Origin: WHTI01 sp963826105
GTDB taxonomy: Bacteria > Actinomycetota > CADDZG01 > WHSQ01
Length of the DNA stretch: 64,000 nucleotides
Direction: 5' to 3'
NCBI GenBank assembly: GCA_963826105.1
Contig: CAWGWA010000002.1
Span: forward strand, 49,778 to 113,777
Part shown: piece after piece, positions 34,254 to 44,241 of the stretch
How the letters are laid out: each line of letters opens with the position of its first letter
Position numbering within the stretch: the first letter of the stretch is position 1
Notes under the pieces: model-generated
What the model saw: only the letters and a program-made list of their open reading frames with translations
Told to the model about the DNA's origin: nothing
The model's database searches: none
Made by a program: the position numbers and the translations under genes

Positions 34254-35187
34254 ATGAAACGGATCGCGGCCGTCCTGACAGCGCTCATGCTCCTATCCGC
34301 CTGCGGCGCCGAGACCCCGGCCGCCACAACGCCCACGGCAGCGGAGCCGGAGGCCTGTTCCGGCATCAGCGAGTTCGAAGCCACCCTTCGCGATCCGGGG
34401 ATCTCTTACGACTACGAACCCTCCGATTCCCTAGAGGAACTGGCGTCGTGGGCCGACGCGATCGTGGTCGGGACGCTTTCGCATGCCGACGACGCCCCCG
34501 ACGATCTCGCCGGTCGGGGGATGGGGACGGTCGCCTTCACGATCGGGGTCGATCGTGTCCTCAGCCAAAAGGCCGGTCCGGAGATCGGCGAGACCGTGAC
34601 CGTGGTCACCGACTTCAACGAGAACGCCCGCTCCATCGCCGACTATCAGGAGGCTTTGCCGCAAGGTGCGATGGCCGTCGTCTTCCTCAGCGAATGGCGC
34701 GATGCATGGGGTTTCCATCTCGAGGGATTCTGGTTCGCTTGCGACGAAGACGACTCACCGGGCAACGGGCTGGTCGAGCCGGGCTGGGCGGTTGGATCCC
34801 TGGGGTCGATGATCGAGGCCATAGAGGGTGAACCCGAGATCAAGCCGGAACCATCCCCGACGACCGATGAATTCGATTCCGAAACGTTGGCCGACGGTCG
34901 GATCCGGATCCGGCCTCGCTCGGCGGAGGTCGCCGACGAAGGTACCTACCGCTTTACCGTTCCTCACTGCGGGCTCGACTGGATGGTCGACTTCGATGCG
35001 TCGTTCTGGAAGGCCGAACACCCCGACGGACTACGGCAAGGGGAGCCGTTATCCGTTCTTCTTCAACCCCGACGAGGGAACCTTCACGTTCGTCTCCACG
35101 GATCGGGCGATCTACGAGGCGTCGACCGGCGAAGACATCTCATTGCATCGACTCGACGGTCGCATCGTGATCACCCCCTGCCTGTGA
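34254..35187 (+). CDS. Lipoprotein of unknown function (one frameshift)
   Basis: The lipobox is clear: MKRIAAVLTALMLLSACG, with lipidation at the Cys. A Thr/Pro/Ala linker and a domain containing LEELASWADAIVVGTLSHAD and DRVLSQKAGPEIGETVTVV follow, a pattern seen in many exported lipoproteins of unknown role. Removing one base near 35028 restores HPDDYGKGSRYPFFFNPDEG and a natural stop at 35187 (about 310 residues); without it the frame runs on into antisense sequence of the next gene. No function is assigned. Confidence 0.7.
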
Positions 35188-35194
35188 ACGAGGT

Positions 35195-36394
35195 TCAGCG
35201 CCGGGTGAGGATTTGGGCGGCGGCCCGGTGGCCGCTGCGGAGGGCTCCTTCCATCGTGCCGGCCCACTCGGACGCGGTGTGTTCGCCGGCGAAGTACAGG
35301 GGGCCGACCGGAGTGGTCAGGGCATCGGTCCGGAGTCGTCCCGCCGGTTCCGCACTGTAGGCGGCTCCGACCCAAGGATCAGTGTCCCAGGTCGATAGCA
35401 CCGCACCGGTCGCGTCGAGTTCCAGATCCGGACGCAACTCGCTTAGGCGCCCAAGCCATCGCTCCGGACCGGCGATGACCCCGAGGTCAGCGAGCGCGGA
35501 GCTCGAGCCGGCGAAACAACCGACCACCGGCTGGACGGTTCCCGAGACTCCTTGCGCGGTCCAGCACCAGTAGTGATCGTCGACGCTCATGACGCTGCTC
35601 GGCTCGACCTCCCGGACGAGGGGAACGAAGAGTTTCGCGGCGTGGCCGTAGACGACGTCGCCAAAGAGCCTGACGACGTGATCCGGTAGTGGGGGATCGA
35701 AGGTGATGATCCTCATCACGCTCGCCGGCACGGTCACGACAACCGCGTCGAAGTCACCTTGGAATCCGTCGCCGGACACGGTCGTTGTGTCGTCACTGCA
35801 CGAGACCGAACGCACCGGGCACCCGAGGATGACCCTCTCCCCGAGGAGCGTGGCGATGGAACGAGCGAGCCCATCGTTCCCACCGGCGACGCGATGGCTT
35901 TCCTGCTCGGACGCGGTCGATCCCGTGTGCAGCAAGGTCGAAGCCGAGAGGCCAGCGGCATCGTACGCCGCAGAGATCGACAGCCGTGCGATCACGGAAC
36001 GCTCGACGGGCTCGGGGAGCCCGACTGCCTCGAGAACATCCTTGACGCTAAGGAGTTCGGGCCGCTGCCGGACGACATCCGCGAGTGTCCGGAATCCGTT
36101 GGCGACGTGGGTGGTCGTGGTGTCCGCGCCACGTGGTTCGCGATTCCCGTACGACATGCCGGTCGGCGCGAGCTCGAGACCCAGACGAGCGATCGTGGCG
36201 CGCATCACCGCGTAGTCGCCGAGGACAAACTCCGCTCCACGCTCGATGACCGAGCCGTTGGGAAGGGTCTGCGACCACACTCGGCCCCCGACCCGATCGC
36301 GTGCTTCGAGCACGACGACGTCGACATCCGAGGACGCCAGCCGTTCGGCTGCAGCGAGACCCGAGAAGCCCGCCCCCACGACACAGACCTTCAC
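35195..36394 (-). CDS. FAD-dependent flavin monoamine oxidase family protein
   Basis: The 399-residue flavoprotein opens with the dinucleotide motif VVGAGFSGLAAAERL and has ARDRVGGRVWSQTLPNGSVIERGAEF near the FAD, shown here only in part, and the C-terminal motif GPLYFAGEHTASEWAGTMEG. It resembles amine oxidases such as MAO, putrescine oxidase and protoporphyrinogen-like enzymes. The substrate cannot be told. It is convergent with the lipoprotein gene. Confidence 0.88.
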   Translation of the reverse strand: MKVCVVGAGFSGLAAAERLASSDVDVVVLEARDRVGGRVWSQTLPNGSVIERGAEFVLGDYAVMRATIARLGLELAPTGMSYGNREPRGADTTTTHVANGFRTLADVVRQRPELLSVKDVLEAVGLPEPVERSVIARLSISAAYDAAGLSASTLLHTGSTASEQESHRVAGGNDGLARSIATLLGERVILGCPVRSVSCSDDTTTVSGDGFQGDFDAVVVTVPASVMRIITFDPPLPDHVVRLFGDVVYGHAAKLFVPLVREVEPSSVMSVDDHYWCWTAQGVSGTVQPVVGCFAGSSSALADLGVIAGPERWLGRLSELRPDLELDATGAVLSTWDTDPWVGAAYSAEPAGRLRTDALTTPVGPLYFAGEHTASEWAGTMEGALRSGHRAAAQILTRR

Positions 36395-36440
36395 GGGGAG
36401 ATACTCGCCGATGGAGCGTGGGACCGCCTAATCTGTCGCC

Positions 36441-37169
36441 GTGACCGTCGCCCTGGTGCTTTCGATGATGCTCGTGGCAGCCCTGGTGCGTTCGGTGTTC
36501 GGGTTTGGAGATTCGCTGGTGGCTATGCCGGTCCTAACTCTTGCTCTGGGGATCAAGACGGCTGCCCCGCTGGTCGGTCTCACCTCCCTTGTGCTGGCCA
36601 CGGCGATGCTCCTGGCCTCCAGGCGAGCGGTCGACCTCAAGTCGACGAAACAGCTACTCCCGTGGATCGTGCTCGGGATCCCGTTGGGGATCGTCGCCCT
36701 GATCGAGGCCCCCCAAGGCCCGGTGAGCCTGGCGCTGGGGGCGGCGTTGATCGTCTACGGGCTCTACTCACTCACCGGCCCCAGCCTCCCCGAGGTGAGG
36801 AGCGCTGGTTGGGCGGTCCCGGTCGGCCTCCTCTCCGGAGCCCTGGGTGGTGCGTTCAACACCAACGGACCGCCGATCGTCGTCTACGGAAGCCTCAAGC
36901 GATGGTCGCCGGAGGTGTTCCGGGCGACGCTCCAGGCGAACTTCCTCACCGCCGCGTTCTTCATCGCCCTCGGCCACGGCCTCGGGGGCCTGTGGACCGA
37001 GCGCGTGCTGGTGTTGTTCGCAGCCACCGTTCCGGTTCTGGGCGCCGGTTTCTGGATCGGCCGTGCGGTGTCTCGCCGGATCCCGGCGGCTCGGTTCGCC
37101 GGTGCGCTCATGCTGCTGATCGTCGCGTTGGGAGTGATGCTTACGGTCGAGGGCGTGCGGGCGTGGTGA
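36441..37169 (+). CDS. TauE/SafE sulfite/sulfonate exporter-family permease
   Basis: The 242-residue protein has about eight hydrophobic helices in two repeated halves, with FGFGDSLVAMPVLTL and GGAFNTNGPPIVVYGSLK, the family hallmark motifs near helices 1 and 5. It is predicted to export sulfite, sulfoacetate or another organic anion. It is divergent from the amine oxidase, with a 46-bp gap. Confidence 0.88.
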   Translation: MTVALVLSMMLVAALVRSVFGFGDSLVAMPVLTLALGIKTAAPLVGLTSLVLATAMLLASRRAVDLKSTKQLLPWIVLGIPLGIVALIEAPQGPVSLALGAALIVYGLYSLTGPSLPEVRSAGWAVPVGLLSGALGGAFNTNGPPIVVYGSLKRWSPEVFRATLQANFLTAAFFIALGHGLGGLWTERVLVLFAATVPVLGAGFWIGRAVSRRIPAARFAGALMLLIVALGVMLTVEGVRAW

Positions 37170-37178
37170 GCTTGTGCC

Positions 37179-38542
37179 TCAGTCGAGCTCTCTGAGCGCG
37201 TCCTCCACGCCTCTGACGAAGGTGGGGTAGGGGAAGATCATCTCCTTGAACGATGCGATCGGGATGCGTTCCTTGATGGCGAGTACGAGCAACCCGATCA
37301 CGTCCCCCGCGCTCGGTCCCATGCTCGAGGCTCCGATGAGAACGCCGGCGTCGGTGTCGGCGATCAACTTCGTAACTCCGTGCTCGGCTCCGGGTCCGTG
37401 CATCCATCCTCGTGCCGACGAAGCTGTCTTAGCGATGCCGGTCGCCACCGAGATGCCCTTATCGCGGGCGTTGCGCGTTCAGTAAGCCCCACGCTCGCGA
37501 CCTCGGGATCGGTGAACGTGACGCGGGGCACCGCGGAGTAGTCGGCGGGAGCGTGCTGCTGCCCGAGGATGTCGGCGGCTGCGATCCGTCCTTGATAGAC
37601 GGCCATGTGGGTGAAGCCTCCGTGGTCGGTGACGTCACCGACCGCCCAGATACCGTCGGCAACCCTCATGTGGCCGTCGACTTCGAGGTTCCGAGCGTCC
37701 TCATCGAGACCGGCGGCCGACACCCCAAGGGGTGCCAGTGAGGTCTTGCGACCGGTCGCGACCAGGAGGCGTTCGGCGCGCACCGACTCTCCGGTCCCGA
37801 GAGTCAGCTCGATCTCACCGCCGCTCGAGACGACCCGTTTCGCCTCGACCCCGGAATGGACACGGAGGCCTTCCTCGGTCAGCGCCTTTTCGATCGCGGC
37901 ACCGTTCTCAGGCTCCTCCGAGGGAAGCAGGTGGTCGGCCATCTCCACGACGGTGACCTTCGAGCCGAACCGGTGGAACACCTGGGCGAGCTCGAGTCCG
38001 ATCGCACCACCGCCCATCACGATCAGCGAGGCCGGGATCTTCTCGGCTTCGATCGCGTCTCGGTTGGTCCAGTACTGGATCGAGTCGAGACCGTCTACCG
38101 GAGGGATCGCAGGTTCTGTCCCGGTCGCGATCACGATGCCTTTCGTTGCTTCGTAGCGCGTGCCGTCGATCTCAACCGCTCGCGGTCCGACCATGCGAGC
38201 CGAGCCCTTGATGACCGTAGAGCCCTTCTTTTCGTGGCGTTCGACGGCGACCTTGTCGTTCCAGTTGTCGGTCGCCTGCTCTCGAACGCGTTTGGCGACC
38301 GGCCCCCAATCCGGCGATATCTGAGCGCTGCCGGCCAGCCCCGTCACGCGGAGAGCCTCGGCGAGCGTGTCCCCGGCCCGGATCATCATCTTCGATGGGA
38401 CGCAGCCCCAGTAAGGGCATTCGCCGCCGACGAGCTTCTTCTCGACCGCGAGGACCTTCATGCCTGCCTCAGCGGTTCGCCCGGCGACCTCTTCACCACC
38501 CACGCCCATCCCAATGACGATGAGGTCGAAGGTCTCAGCCAT
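37179..38542 (-). CDS. Class I pyridine nucleotide-disulfide oxidoreductase (one frameshift)
   Basis: FAD motif FDLIVIGMGVGGEEVAGR, redox disulfide GGECPYWGCVPSK and NAD(P) motif LIVMGGGAIGLELAQVF place this in the mercuric reductase/lipoamide dehydrogenase family. The C-terminal dimerisation domain (SSARGWMHGPGAEHGVTKLI ... FPYPTF) lies in another frame; one base appears missing near 37472. The conserved His-Glu pair of lipoamide dehydrogenase is replaced by FPYPTF, so this is a divergent member (often annotated as NAD(P)/FAD oxidoreductase). Corrected length is about 455 residues. Confidence 0.85.
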
Positions 38543-38617
38543 GGTTGGTCCTCCCATCGAGCAGTTAGCGTCCGGGTCTTCCTACCCCGGGATCGACGCT
38601 ATGCCCAACGGGGCTCT

Positions 38618-40040
38618 CTAGAAGTCCTTGGCCCAGTCGTGGATCGTGTGCCACCGGTTGTCCTGGCTGCACTTGGCCTCCGAGACGTGGACCTCGCTGG
38701 CACCGAAGTGATCCTCCGGCGAGAAGCTCACGTGAGGGCCGATGCCGTTGAAGAAGTCGCCTCGCTCCATCGTGTAGATGAACTTCTCTCTGGTGAGGTC
38801 TTTGCCCGCCTTCAGGAGCATCTCGTGCATCGCCTTGGCGGAAGACCAACCGAGCCACATGAAGTCGTCCCCGTCGTTCTCTTCCGGATAGATAGCCCGA
38901 ACCGCTTGGCGGAACTCCGGGTCGTACTTGTTGCTGTCGACCCAAGCCGGGAACGGCGAGAACATCTTCGCTCCGTCGAGAGAGCCACTGCGACAGCCGG
39001 CAGTTGCGATGGCGTCGAAGGTGAACTGGATCCCGGCCCCCACCCACTGTGGGTGGTACGCCTGCGCGCCGGCTGCGTTGAGCATCTGCAACCAGAACAC
39101 CGGAGCCAGAAGGAGGTTCACGTTGTCGATCCCGCGCTGGTTGAGTTCCGTCGCGATGGCCTGTGCTTCGCTGGCACCTGCCGTCTTGGGAACGGCACGG
39201 TCGTAGTCGACCGTAAGTCCCGCGTCGTCCATGGCCGCGATGTACGCGTCGTGTCCATCTTTGAACGATGCAGTGTTGAACCAGACGATCGCGTTCTTCT
39301 CGTCCGCGGCTCCGAGATCGCTTTTGAGGAAGTCGGCGATCAATGGCTGTTGATCCGGATAGGTCATCGATACCGCGAAGTAGTTCGGGAGTCCGGTGAG
39401 CCCGACCTCGGTAACTCCGGCCGAGATGTACGGCACACCTTCAGACGCCGCGTAGCGAGCGCATGCCTGGATCTGATCCGTACCGGCGGCACCCGAGAGC
39501 ATGAAGACCTCATCCTCCTCGACCATCTGACGGCACACCGATACCGCCTGCGAGGGGTTGTAGTTGTCGTTCCGCAAGACCACTTCCACACTTCGTCCGT
39601 GGATCTTCACGCCGTTGCGTTCGAGCCAGCGCCAGTAGATCGCCGCGCCCTTGTTGGCCGAGTCGGATGGGACCGGCGCAGCGCCTGTGATGGGGGCGTG
39701 GGCCCCTATCTTGATGACCGTGTCGCTGACCCCGGTCGTGTCGCCGTCGGTGGGGGCCGGGGCCTCCGGATCGTCCGTGCCAGTCGTCGTCGGAAGTCGA
39801 GCTTGACGGGCTGTCGGTTGCGGTGGTGGCATCGGCTGCCTCGAGTTCGTCCGCTGTCGCGATGATCTCGCCGGTCTCGGGATCGACGAGGTTGCCCTCG
39901 GCATCGAGGACCCCGCCGGACGCGCCGATCAGCCCCGTCGCGGAGGCCTGGTCGGCGACGTTGGGCTTCTGCCCGCAAGCGGCCGCCACGAGGATGGCGC
40001 AGAGCGTGGCTGCGATCCGAACGGCCGATGAGTGGGACAT
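38618..40040 (-). CDS. Branched-chain amino acid ABC-type substrate-binding lipoprotein (one frameshift)
   Basis: The lipobox LVAAACGQ starts the mature protein. An acidic Thr/Asp linker follows, then a type I periplasmic-binding fold beginning IKIGAHAPITGAAPVPSDSA, typical of LivK/urea/amide-binding proteins. The two parts are joined by deleting one extra base near 39787. Total length is about 473 residues. No permease or ATPase genes lie beside it, so it is an orphan binding protein. The ligand is unknown. Confidence 0.83.
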
Positions 40041-40176
40041 CCGTACTTCCCCCTGATCTGCGGGCCCCCGTCGTGCCCGTCCCTATCCGCGAAGGTTCGG
40101 TGCCGAGGGTCCGATTCCTCCCGATCTGCCATTACTTTCAGGGTGATAGGGGGGAGGGGCGGGATAAGTTGCTTTG

Positions 40177-40587
40177 ATGCGCCGTGTCGCCAGATTCTTC
40201 GCCGGGCCGGTGATGGCCGTTGCCGGGATCGCCCATTTCCTCGTCCCCCGAACATACGCGGCGATCATCCCCGACGCCCTCCCCGGCCACCTGCCGCTCG
40301 TGTACGCCTCGGGCGTCGCCGAGCTGCTCGGCGCCCTGGGCACGATGCACCCGAGGACCCGGCGTCCGGCGGGCTGGTTCTTGATCGGCACCCTCGTCGT
40401 TGTGTTCCCGGCGAACGTGAACATGGCCCTCAATCCCGACGAGTATTCGGTCCCCGGGGGTCACGCGAGCCTCATCGCGAGGCTGCCTCTTCAGGCCCTC
40501 TTCGTGTACTGGGTGTGGCTGGCGACGATCAAAGACGACCCTCTCGAACCTCGATCCGCCGGAAATGCAGTGCGACCAGCACGGTGA
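40177..40587 (+). CDS. DoxX-like small membrane protein
   Basis: The 136-residue protein with four predicted helices (VMAVAGIAHFLVPRTYA, VYASGVAELLGALG, WFLIGTLVVVFPANVNMAL, ALFVYWVWLATI) matches the DoxX/DUF417-like group, of which the general role (redox or quinone-linked membrane protein) is uncertain. Its last 59 bp overlap the 3' end of the SemiSWEET gene on the other strand. Confidence 0.75.
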   Translation: MRRVARFFAGPVMAVAGIAHFLVPRTYAAIIPDALPGHLPLVYASGVAELLGALGTMHPRTRRPAGWFLIGTLVVVFPANVNMALNPDEYSVPGGHASLIARLPLQALFVYWVWLATIKDDPLEPRSAGNAVRPAR

Positions 40588-40816
40588 TCGAACCGATCAG
40601 GAAGGCCACCACGTTGGGGATAGCCAGAGTCATGTTGTCGATCGATATGCCGTAGGCGAACCATAGAAGGAACCCGACCAGCAAGACGCTGAAGTATCCG
40701 ATCGAGACGTCCCGTGACGATCTCGTTCGAACCATCCGATGGATCTGGAGGATCGGAGACAGGGCCATAACGATCCCCCAGGTCGCTGCGCCGATCGCGA
40801 GGGCGGTTGTGATCAC
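40529..40816 (-). CDS. SemiSWEET/MtN3-like sugar transporter
   Basis: The 95-residue protein has three helices and the PQ-loop-like motif SPILQIHRMVRTRSSRDVS (with SPILQ in place of PQ), then WFAYGI and a third helix with NVVAFLIGS. This is a bacterial half-SWEET that dimerises to move sugars. It overlaps the PPOX gene start by 4 bp (ATGA) and is coupled to it. Confidence 0.85.
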   Translation of the reverse strand: MITTALAIGAATWGIVMALSPILQIHRMVRTRSSRDVSIGYFSVLLVGFLLWFAYGISIDNMTLAIPNVVAFLIGSITVLVALHFRRIEVREGRL

Positions 40817-41400
40817 TGGTCGAGCCCTTTCACTTCGATCGCGGGGAGTCCGTCGATGCTGGAGAGGTTCTTCTCCCGGACGTACTTCTCGATCCCGTCG
40901 GGACCGTGCTCCTTGAGCTTCTTATCTATCCACAGCGACTGATGGGGCCTGACACCTTCGTAGGACAGCAAGGGAACCGAGTACCCGCACGAGTCCGAGA
41001 TGCGACTCACCTCGACTTCGATGATCGAACGGAGGCCCACTTCGGGGAACGCGGCATCCGGGAAGCGGCTCACGAGGTCGTTGAATCCTGTTTCACCCTT
41101 CTGGTGGATGTGACCGACCCCATGGAGACGAACGATCCTCGGTCTCCCCTCGAAGGCGCAGAGCATGACCACGATCCGCCCATTCTCGCGAACGTGGGCG
41201 ATCGTCTCGGCTCCACTCCCGGTGATGTCGAGGTAGGCGATCCGATCGGGGGCCAGGACGACCAGCGATCCACGACCGCCCTTCGGTGACACGTTGATGT
41301 GCCCGTTCGTGTCGAGTGGTGCGGTCCCCACGAAGAAGACGTGTTGCTCAAGGATCCAATCCCCGAGGTGTTCGTCGATCGTTTCAAATGTCTTTGCCAT
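40813..41400 (-). CDS. Pyridoxamine 5'-phosphate oxidase-family FMN protein
   Basis: The 195-residue split-barrel flavoprotein contains FFVGTAPLDTNGHINVSPKG, a signature of the PNPOx-like group, and IAYLDITGSGAETIAHVREN. It may reduce F420 or FMN substrates; the actual substrate is not deducible. It is upstream of, and coupled to, the SemiSWEET gene. Confidence 0.85.
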   Translation of the reverse strand: MAKTFETIDEHLGDWILEQHVFFVGTAPLDTNGHINVSPKGGRGSLVVLAPDRIAYLDITGSGAETIAHVRENGRIVVMLCAFEGRPRIVRLHGVGHIHQKGETGFNDLVSRFPDAAFPEVGLRSIIEVEVSRISDSCGYSVPLLSYEGVRPHQSLWIDKKLKEHGPDGIEKYVREKNLSSIDGLPAIEVKGLDQ

Positions 41401-41487
41401 GGGCCCAGACTAAGCAATCGCTCGACGGGGTAGTGATGTGCTCTGCTTACAACCCTCAGGCTGAAGACGTACGGATTGGAGTGAAGA

Positions 41488-41715
41488 ATGAAGCTATGGA
41501 AGTTCGCGGGCCCGATCCCCAAGGCGGCTGCGGTGCTCTACGCGACCTACAAATGGATGGAAGACCACACCGATGAGGTCGAGAGGTGGTCCCAGAAGGC
41601 CATCGACCACTCGGAGGGCAAGCGATACGAGGTGGCCGTCCAGCCGCCGGCGCGTGCCCTCAAGCTGACCGCCCTGTGGATGCGGAACAACCGGAAGAGC
41701 GCGGCTCGCGCCTAG
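41488..41715 (+). CDS. Small basic hypothetical protein
   Basis: A 75-residue protein starting MKLWKFAGPIPKAAAVLYAT, with amphipathic helical character and many Lys/Arg. No family is recognised. GGAGTGAAG lies directly upstream of the ATG. It stands alone between the divergent PPOX gene and the 5'-nucleotidase, with typical codon use, so it may be real. Confidence 0.5.
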   Translation: MKLWKFAGPIPKAAAVLYATYKWMEDHTDEVERWSQKAIDHSEGKRYEVAVQPPARALKLTALWMRNNRKSAARA

Positions 41716-41841
41716 CGACGGGACTGATGTACCGAAAGAGTTAACCCCTTGGTCCGGTTGCTTCAAACTGGGGCAGCCATAACAATATGGACATTCTGCG
41801 TCCCCACGGCGGTGGCGTAGCGGGCGAACCAAGGAGGATCC

Positions 41842-43545
41842 GTGTTTCCAATCTCTGGTACACGGGGGAGGGCGCTGTTGCGCGCCGTTCTTCCCCTGGC
41901 GATGGTGGTTGCTTTGGTGCCGGCGCTCAGTGCTCCGGCGAAGGAGAAGGGGGGCCATAAGGGGAAGGTTCAGCTCCAGATCCTGGCGCTTAACGACTTC
42001 CACGGAAACCTCGAGCCGCCGTCCGGTTCCTCCGGACGCGTCACGTTGCCGGGGGGAACCACGGTTAATGCGGGCGGAGCGCAGTACCTCGCCACGCACA
42101 TCAAGTCGCTGGAAGAGGGCCAGGAGAATTCCATCTTCGTGGCCGCCGGAGACCTCATCGGCGCAAGCCCGTTGCTCTCTGCCTTGTTCCACGACGAGCC
42201 CACGATCGAAGCGATGAACGAGATGGATCTCGAGATCTCTTCGGTTGGCAACCATGAGTTCGACGAGGGCTCCGAAGAACTTCTCCGGATGCAGCGAGGC
42301 GGATGCCACCCGGTCGATGGATGCGCCGATGGCGACCCCTTCGACGGCGCCGACTTCCAGTACCTCTCCGCCAACGTCTTCAAGAAGCACAACAAGACGC
42401 TGCTGCCCGCGTACGAGATCGAGAAGTACGACGGGATCAAGGTCGCCTTCATCGGACTCACGCTCGAGGGCACGCCCGACATCGTCACGCCGACCGGTGT
42501 CGCCGGGCTCGACTTCCGGGACGAGGCCGACACGACGAACGATCTCGTCAGGAAGCTCGAGAGGCAGGGCGTCAAGGCTTTCGTGGTCCTGATCCACGAG
42601 GGAGGATTCCCGACCGGTACGTACAACGAATGCCCGGGGATCTCGGGTCCGATCGTGGATATCGTCGAGCGCACCAGCCAGCAGGTCGACATGTTCATCA
42701 GCGGGCACACCCACGCGGCCTACAACTGCGTGATCGACGATCGTCCTGTCACGAGCTCGGCCTCGTTCGGCCGCATCGTGACTGAGTACAACGTCGAACT
42801 CGACAGGGCGACCCGGGACTTCTCCGACATCGCGGTGGAGAACGTCATCGTTACTCGCGACGTCGAGGAAGACGCTTCGATCCTGGCGCTCGTCGCTAAG
42901 TACGCCGAGCTCTCCGAGGAGCTGCGCAACGAGGTGATCGGCACGATCGAGGGTGACATCGTGCGTGCGGCCAACGCCGCCGGTGAGTCGCCGCTCGGCG
43001 ACCTCATCGCCGACGCCCAACTCGAAGCTACCAACACTGCTGCTCTTGGGAACCCCGTGGTTGCGTTCATGAACCCGGGCGGCATCAGGGCCGATCTGAC
43101 CTACGCGGCGGCGAAGGAAGAGGCCGATGGTGAGGTCACCTACGAGGAGGCCTTCACGGTGCAGCCGTTCAGCAACGTGCTGACCGTCCTTACCCTGACC
43201 GGGGAGCAGATCGAGCGACTACTCGAGCAGCAGTGGGACCAGAGCGCGCCCAAGGTGCTTCAGGTGTCGGAAGGTTTCACCTACGCCTGGGACCCCCTCG
43301 CCCCTGCGGGCGACCGCGTCGATCCATCCAGCATCATGCTGGATGGGGTTGTGGTCGATCCCCTGGCTGAGTACCGAGTAACGGTCAACAACTTCCTCGC
43401 CTCCGGCGGTGACGGTTTTTCCGTCCTCACCGAAGGAACCGATTCACAGGGTGCGGACATCGACGTTGATGCTTTCGTGGCCTACATCGGGGCGCACAGC
43501 CCCGTACCGGTTCCGGTGCCAGATCGGATCACGCTGGTTCCGTAG
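41842..43545 (+). CDS. Secreted bifunctional metallophosphatase/5'-nucleotidase
   Basis: The 567-residue exported enzyme has a signal peptide (hydrophobic residues about 12-30, ending LSAPA). The metallophosphatase domain has LNDFHGNLE, AAGDLIGASPL, SVGNHEFDEG and ISGHTHAAYN, coordinating two metals. The C-terminal nucleotidase domain has MNPGGIRADL and QPFSNVLTVLTL. It hydrolyses external nucleotides to nucleosides. The GTG start has AAGGAGGA 5 bp upstream, an ideal ribosome site. A strong terminator follows. Confidence 0.95.
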   Translation: MFPISGTRGRALLRAVLPLAMVVALVPALSAPAKEKGGHKGKVQLQILALNDFHGNLEPPSGSSGRVTLPGGTTVNAGGAQYLATHIKSLEEGQENSIFVAAGDLIGASPLLSALFHDEPTIEAMNEMDLEISSVGNHEFDEGSEELLRMQRGGCHPVDGCADGDPFDGADFQYLSANVFKKHNKTLLPAYEIEKYDGIKVAFIGLTLEGTPDIVTPTGVAGLDFRDEADTTNDLVRKLERQGVKAFVVLIHEGGFPTGTYNECPGISGPIVDIVERTSQQVDMFISGHTHAAYNCVIDDRPVTSSASFGRIVTEYNVELDRATRDFSDIAVENVIVTRDVEEDASILALVAKYAELSEELRNEVIGTIEGDIVRAANAAGESPLGDLIADAQLEATNTAALGNPVVAFMNPGGIRADLTYAAAKEEADGEVTYEEAFTVQPFSNVLTVLTLTGEQIERLLEQQWDQSAPKVLQVSEGFTYAWDPLAPAGDRVDPSSIMLDGVVVDPLAEYRVTVNNFLASGGDGFSVLTEGTDSQGADIDVDAFVAYIGAHSPVPVPVPDRITLVP

Positions 43546-43566
43546 AGAACCATTGCAACGCAAGAC

Positions 43567-43594
43567 AGCGGGGGCCGGATGTTCGGCCCCCGCT
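43567..43594 (+). terminator. Rho-independent terminator after the 5'-nucleotidase gene
   Basis: An 11-bp stem (43567-43577 with 43584-43594) with a 6-nt loop GATGTT is followed 15 nt later by CATCTTTT. It begins 21 bp after the stop codon and isolates the following catabolic operon. Confidence 0.8.
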
Positions 43595-43671
43595 TCCGCG
43601 TCCTCATCTTTTCGCGAGGGCGTTCAGGGCGTAAGTTGACCGCTGAGCCAACAACGTCCAAGGGGGCCGGG

Positions 43672-44241
43672 GTGCCACAGATCAACGAGAGTTTCGAGGT
43701 CCAACAGCCGGTACAGGTGGTCTGGGACTTCTTCCAGAACGTGCCTCAGGTTGCGGAATGCATGCCCGGGGTGGAGTTACTCGACGCGGCCTCGGGAGAT
43801 GTCTACAAGGGCAAGATGAAGATCAAGCTCGGCCCGATCAGTGCGCAGTTCCAGGGCGAGGCCCGGATCGATGACCTCGACGAGACCGCCCGAACCGGCA
43901 CCATCTCTGCCAAGGGCGCCGATCAGAAGGGCGGGAGCCGCGCCAATGCAACCGTCAAGTACGCGTTGGTCACGGTCGGCGATGGCACCAAGGTGGACAT
44001 CGTCGCCGACGTCCACCTCCAGGGAGCGATGGCCCAATTCGGCCGTTCCGGGCTAATCCAAGACGTTTCGAGCCAGCTCACTCGCGAGTTCGCCGGCTGT
44101 CTCGGGCAGAAGTTGATGGCGAACACCCCCGAGGAGGCGGCGGAGGTCAAAGCGGGGGACGTCAAGGGATTCAGTCTGTTCTTCAGCACGCTGTGGGCGC
44201 GTATCCGTCGTCTATTCGGAGGATCCAAGGACAAGGGCTAG
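43672..44241 (+). CDS. CoxG-like SRPBCC protein (carbon monoxide dehydrogenase subunit G family)
   Basis: The 189-residue START/SRPBCC-fold protein opens with PQINESFEVQQPVQVVWDFF, followed by CMPGVELL and GKMKIKLGPISAQFQGEA, typical of CoxG. CoxG recruits or matures molybdenum hydroxylases at the membrane. A C-terminal basic tail (WARIRRLFGGSKDKG) could bind the membrane. The GTG 43672 start has AAGGGGG upstream; the open frame before it lacks similarity. It heads the 14.7-kb operon, and the amidase starts directly after its stop. Confidence 0.85.
   Translation: MPQINESFEVQQPVQVVWDFFQNVPQVAECMPGVELLDAASGDVYKGKMKIKLGPISAQFQGEARIDDLDETARTGTISAKGADQKGGSRANATVKYALVTVGDGTKVDIVADVHLQGAMAQFGRSGLIQDVSSQLTREFAGCLGQKLMANTPEEAAEVKAGDVKGFSLFFSTLWARIRRLFGGSKDKG

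Noticed and set aside
35759..37195. A 478-codon plus-strand frame
   Set aside because: Antisense to the amine oxidase and then out of frame with TauE; no family features.
37856..39865. A 669-codon open frame on the plus strand
   Set aside because: It is antisense to the oxidoreductase and the binding-protein genes and resembles no family; long antisense frames are expected at this G+C.
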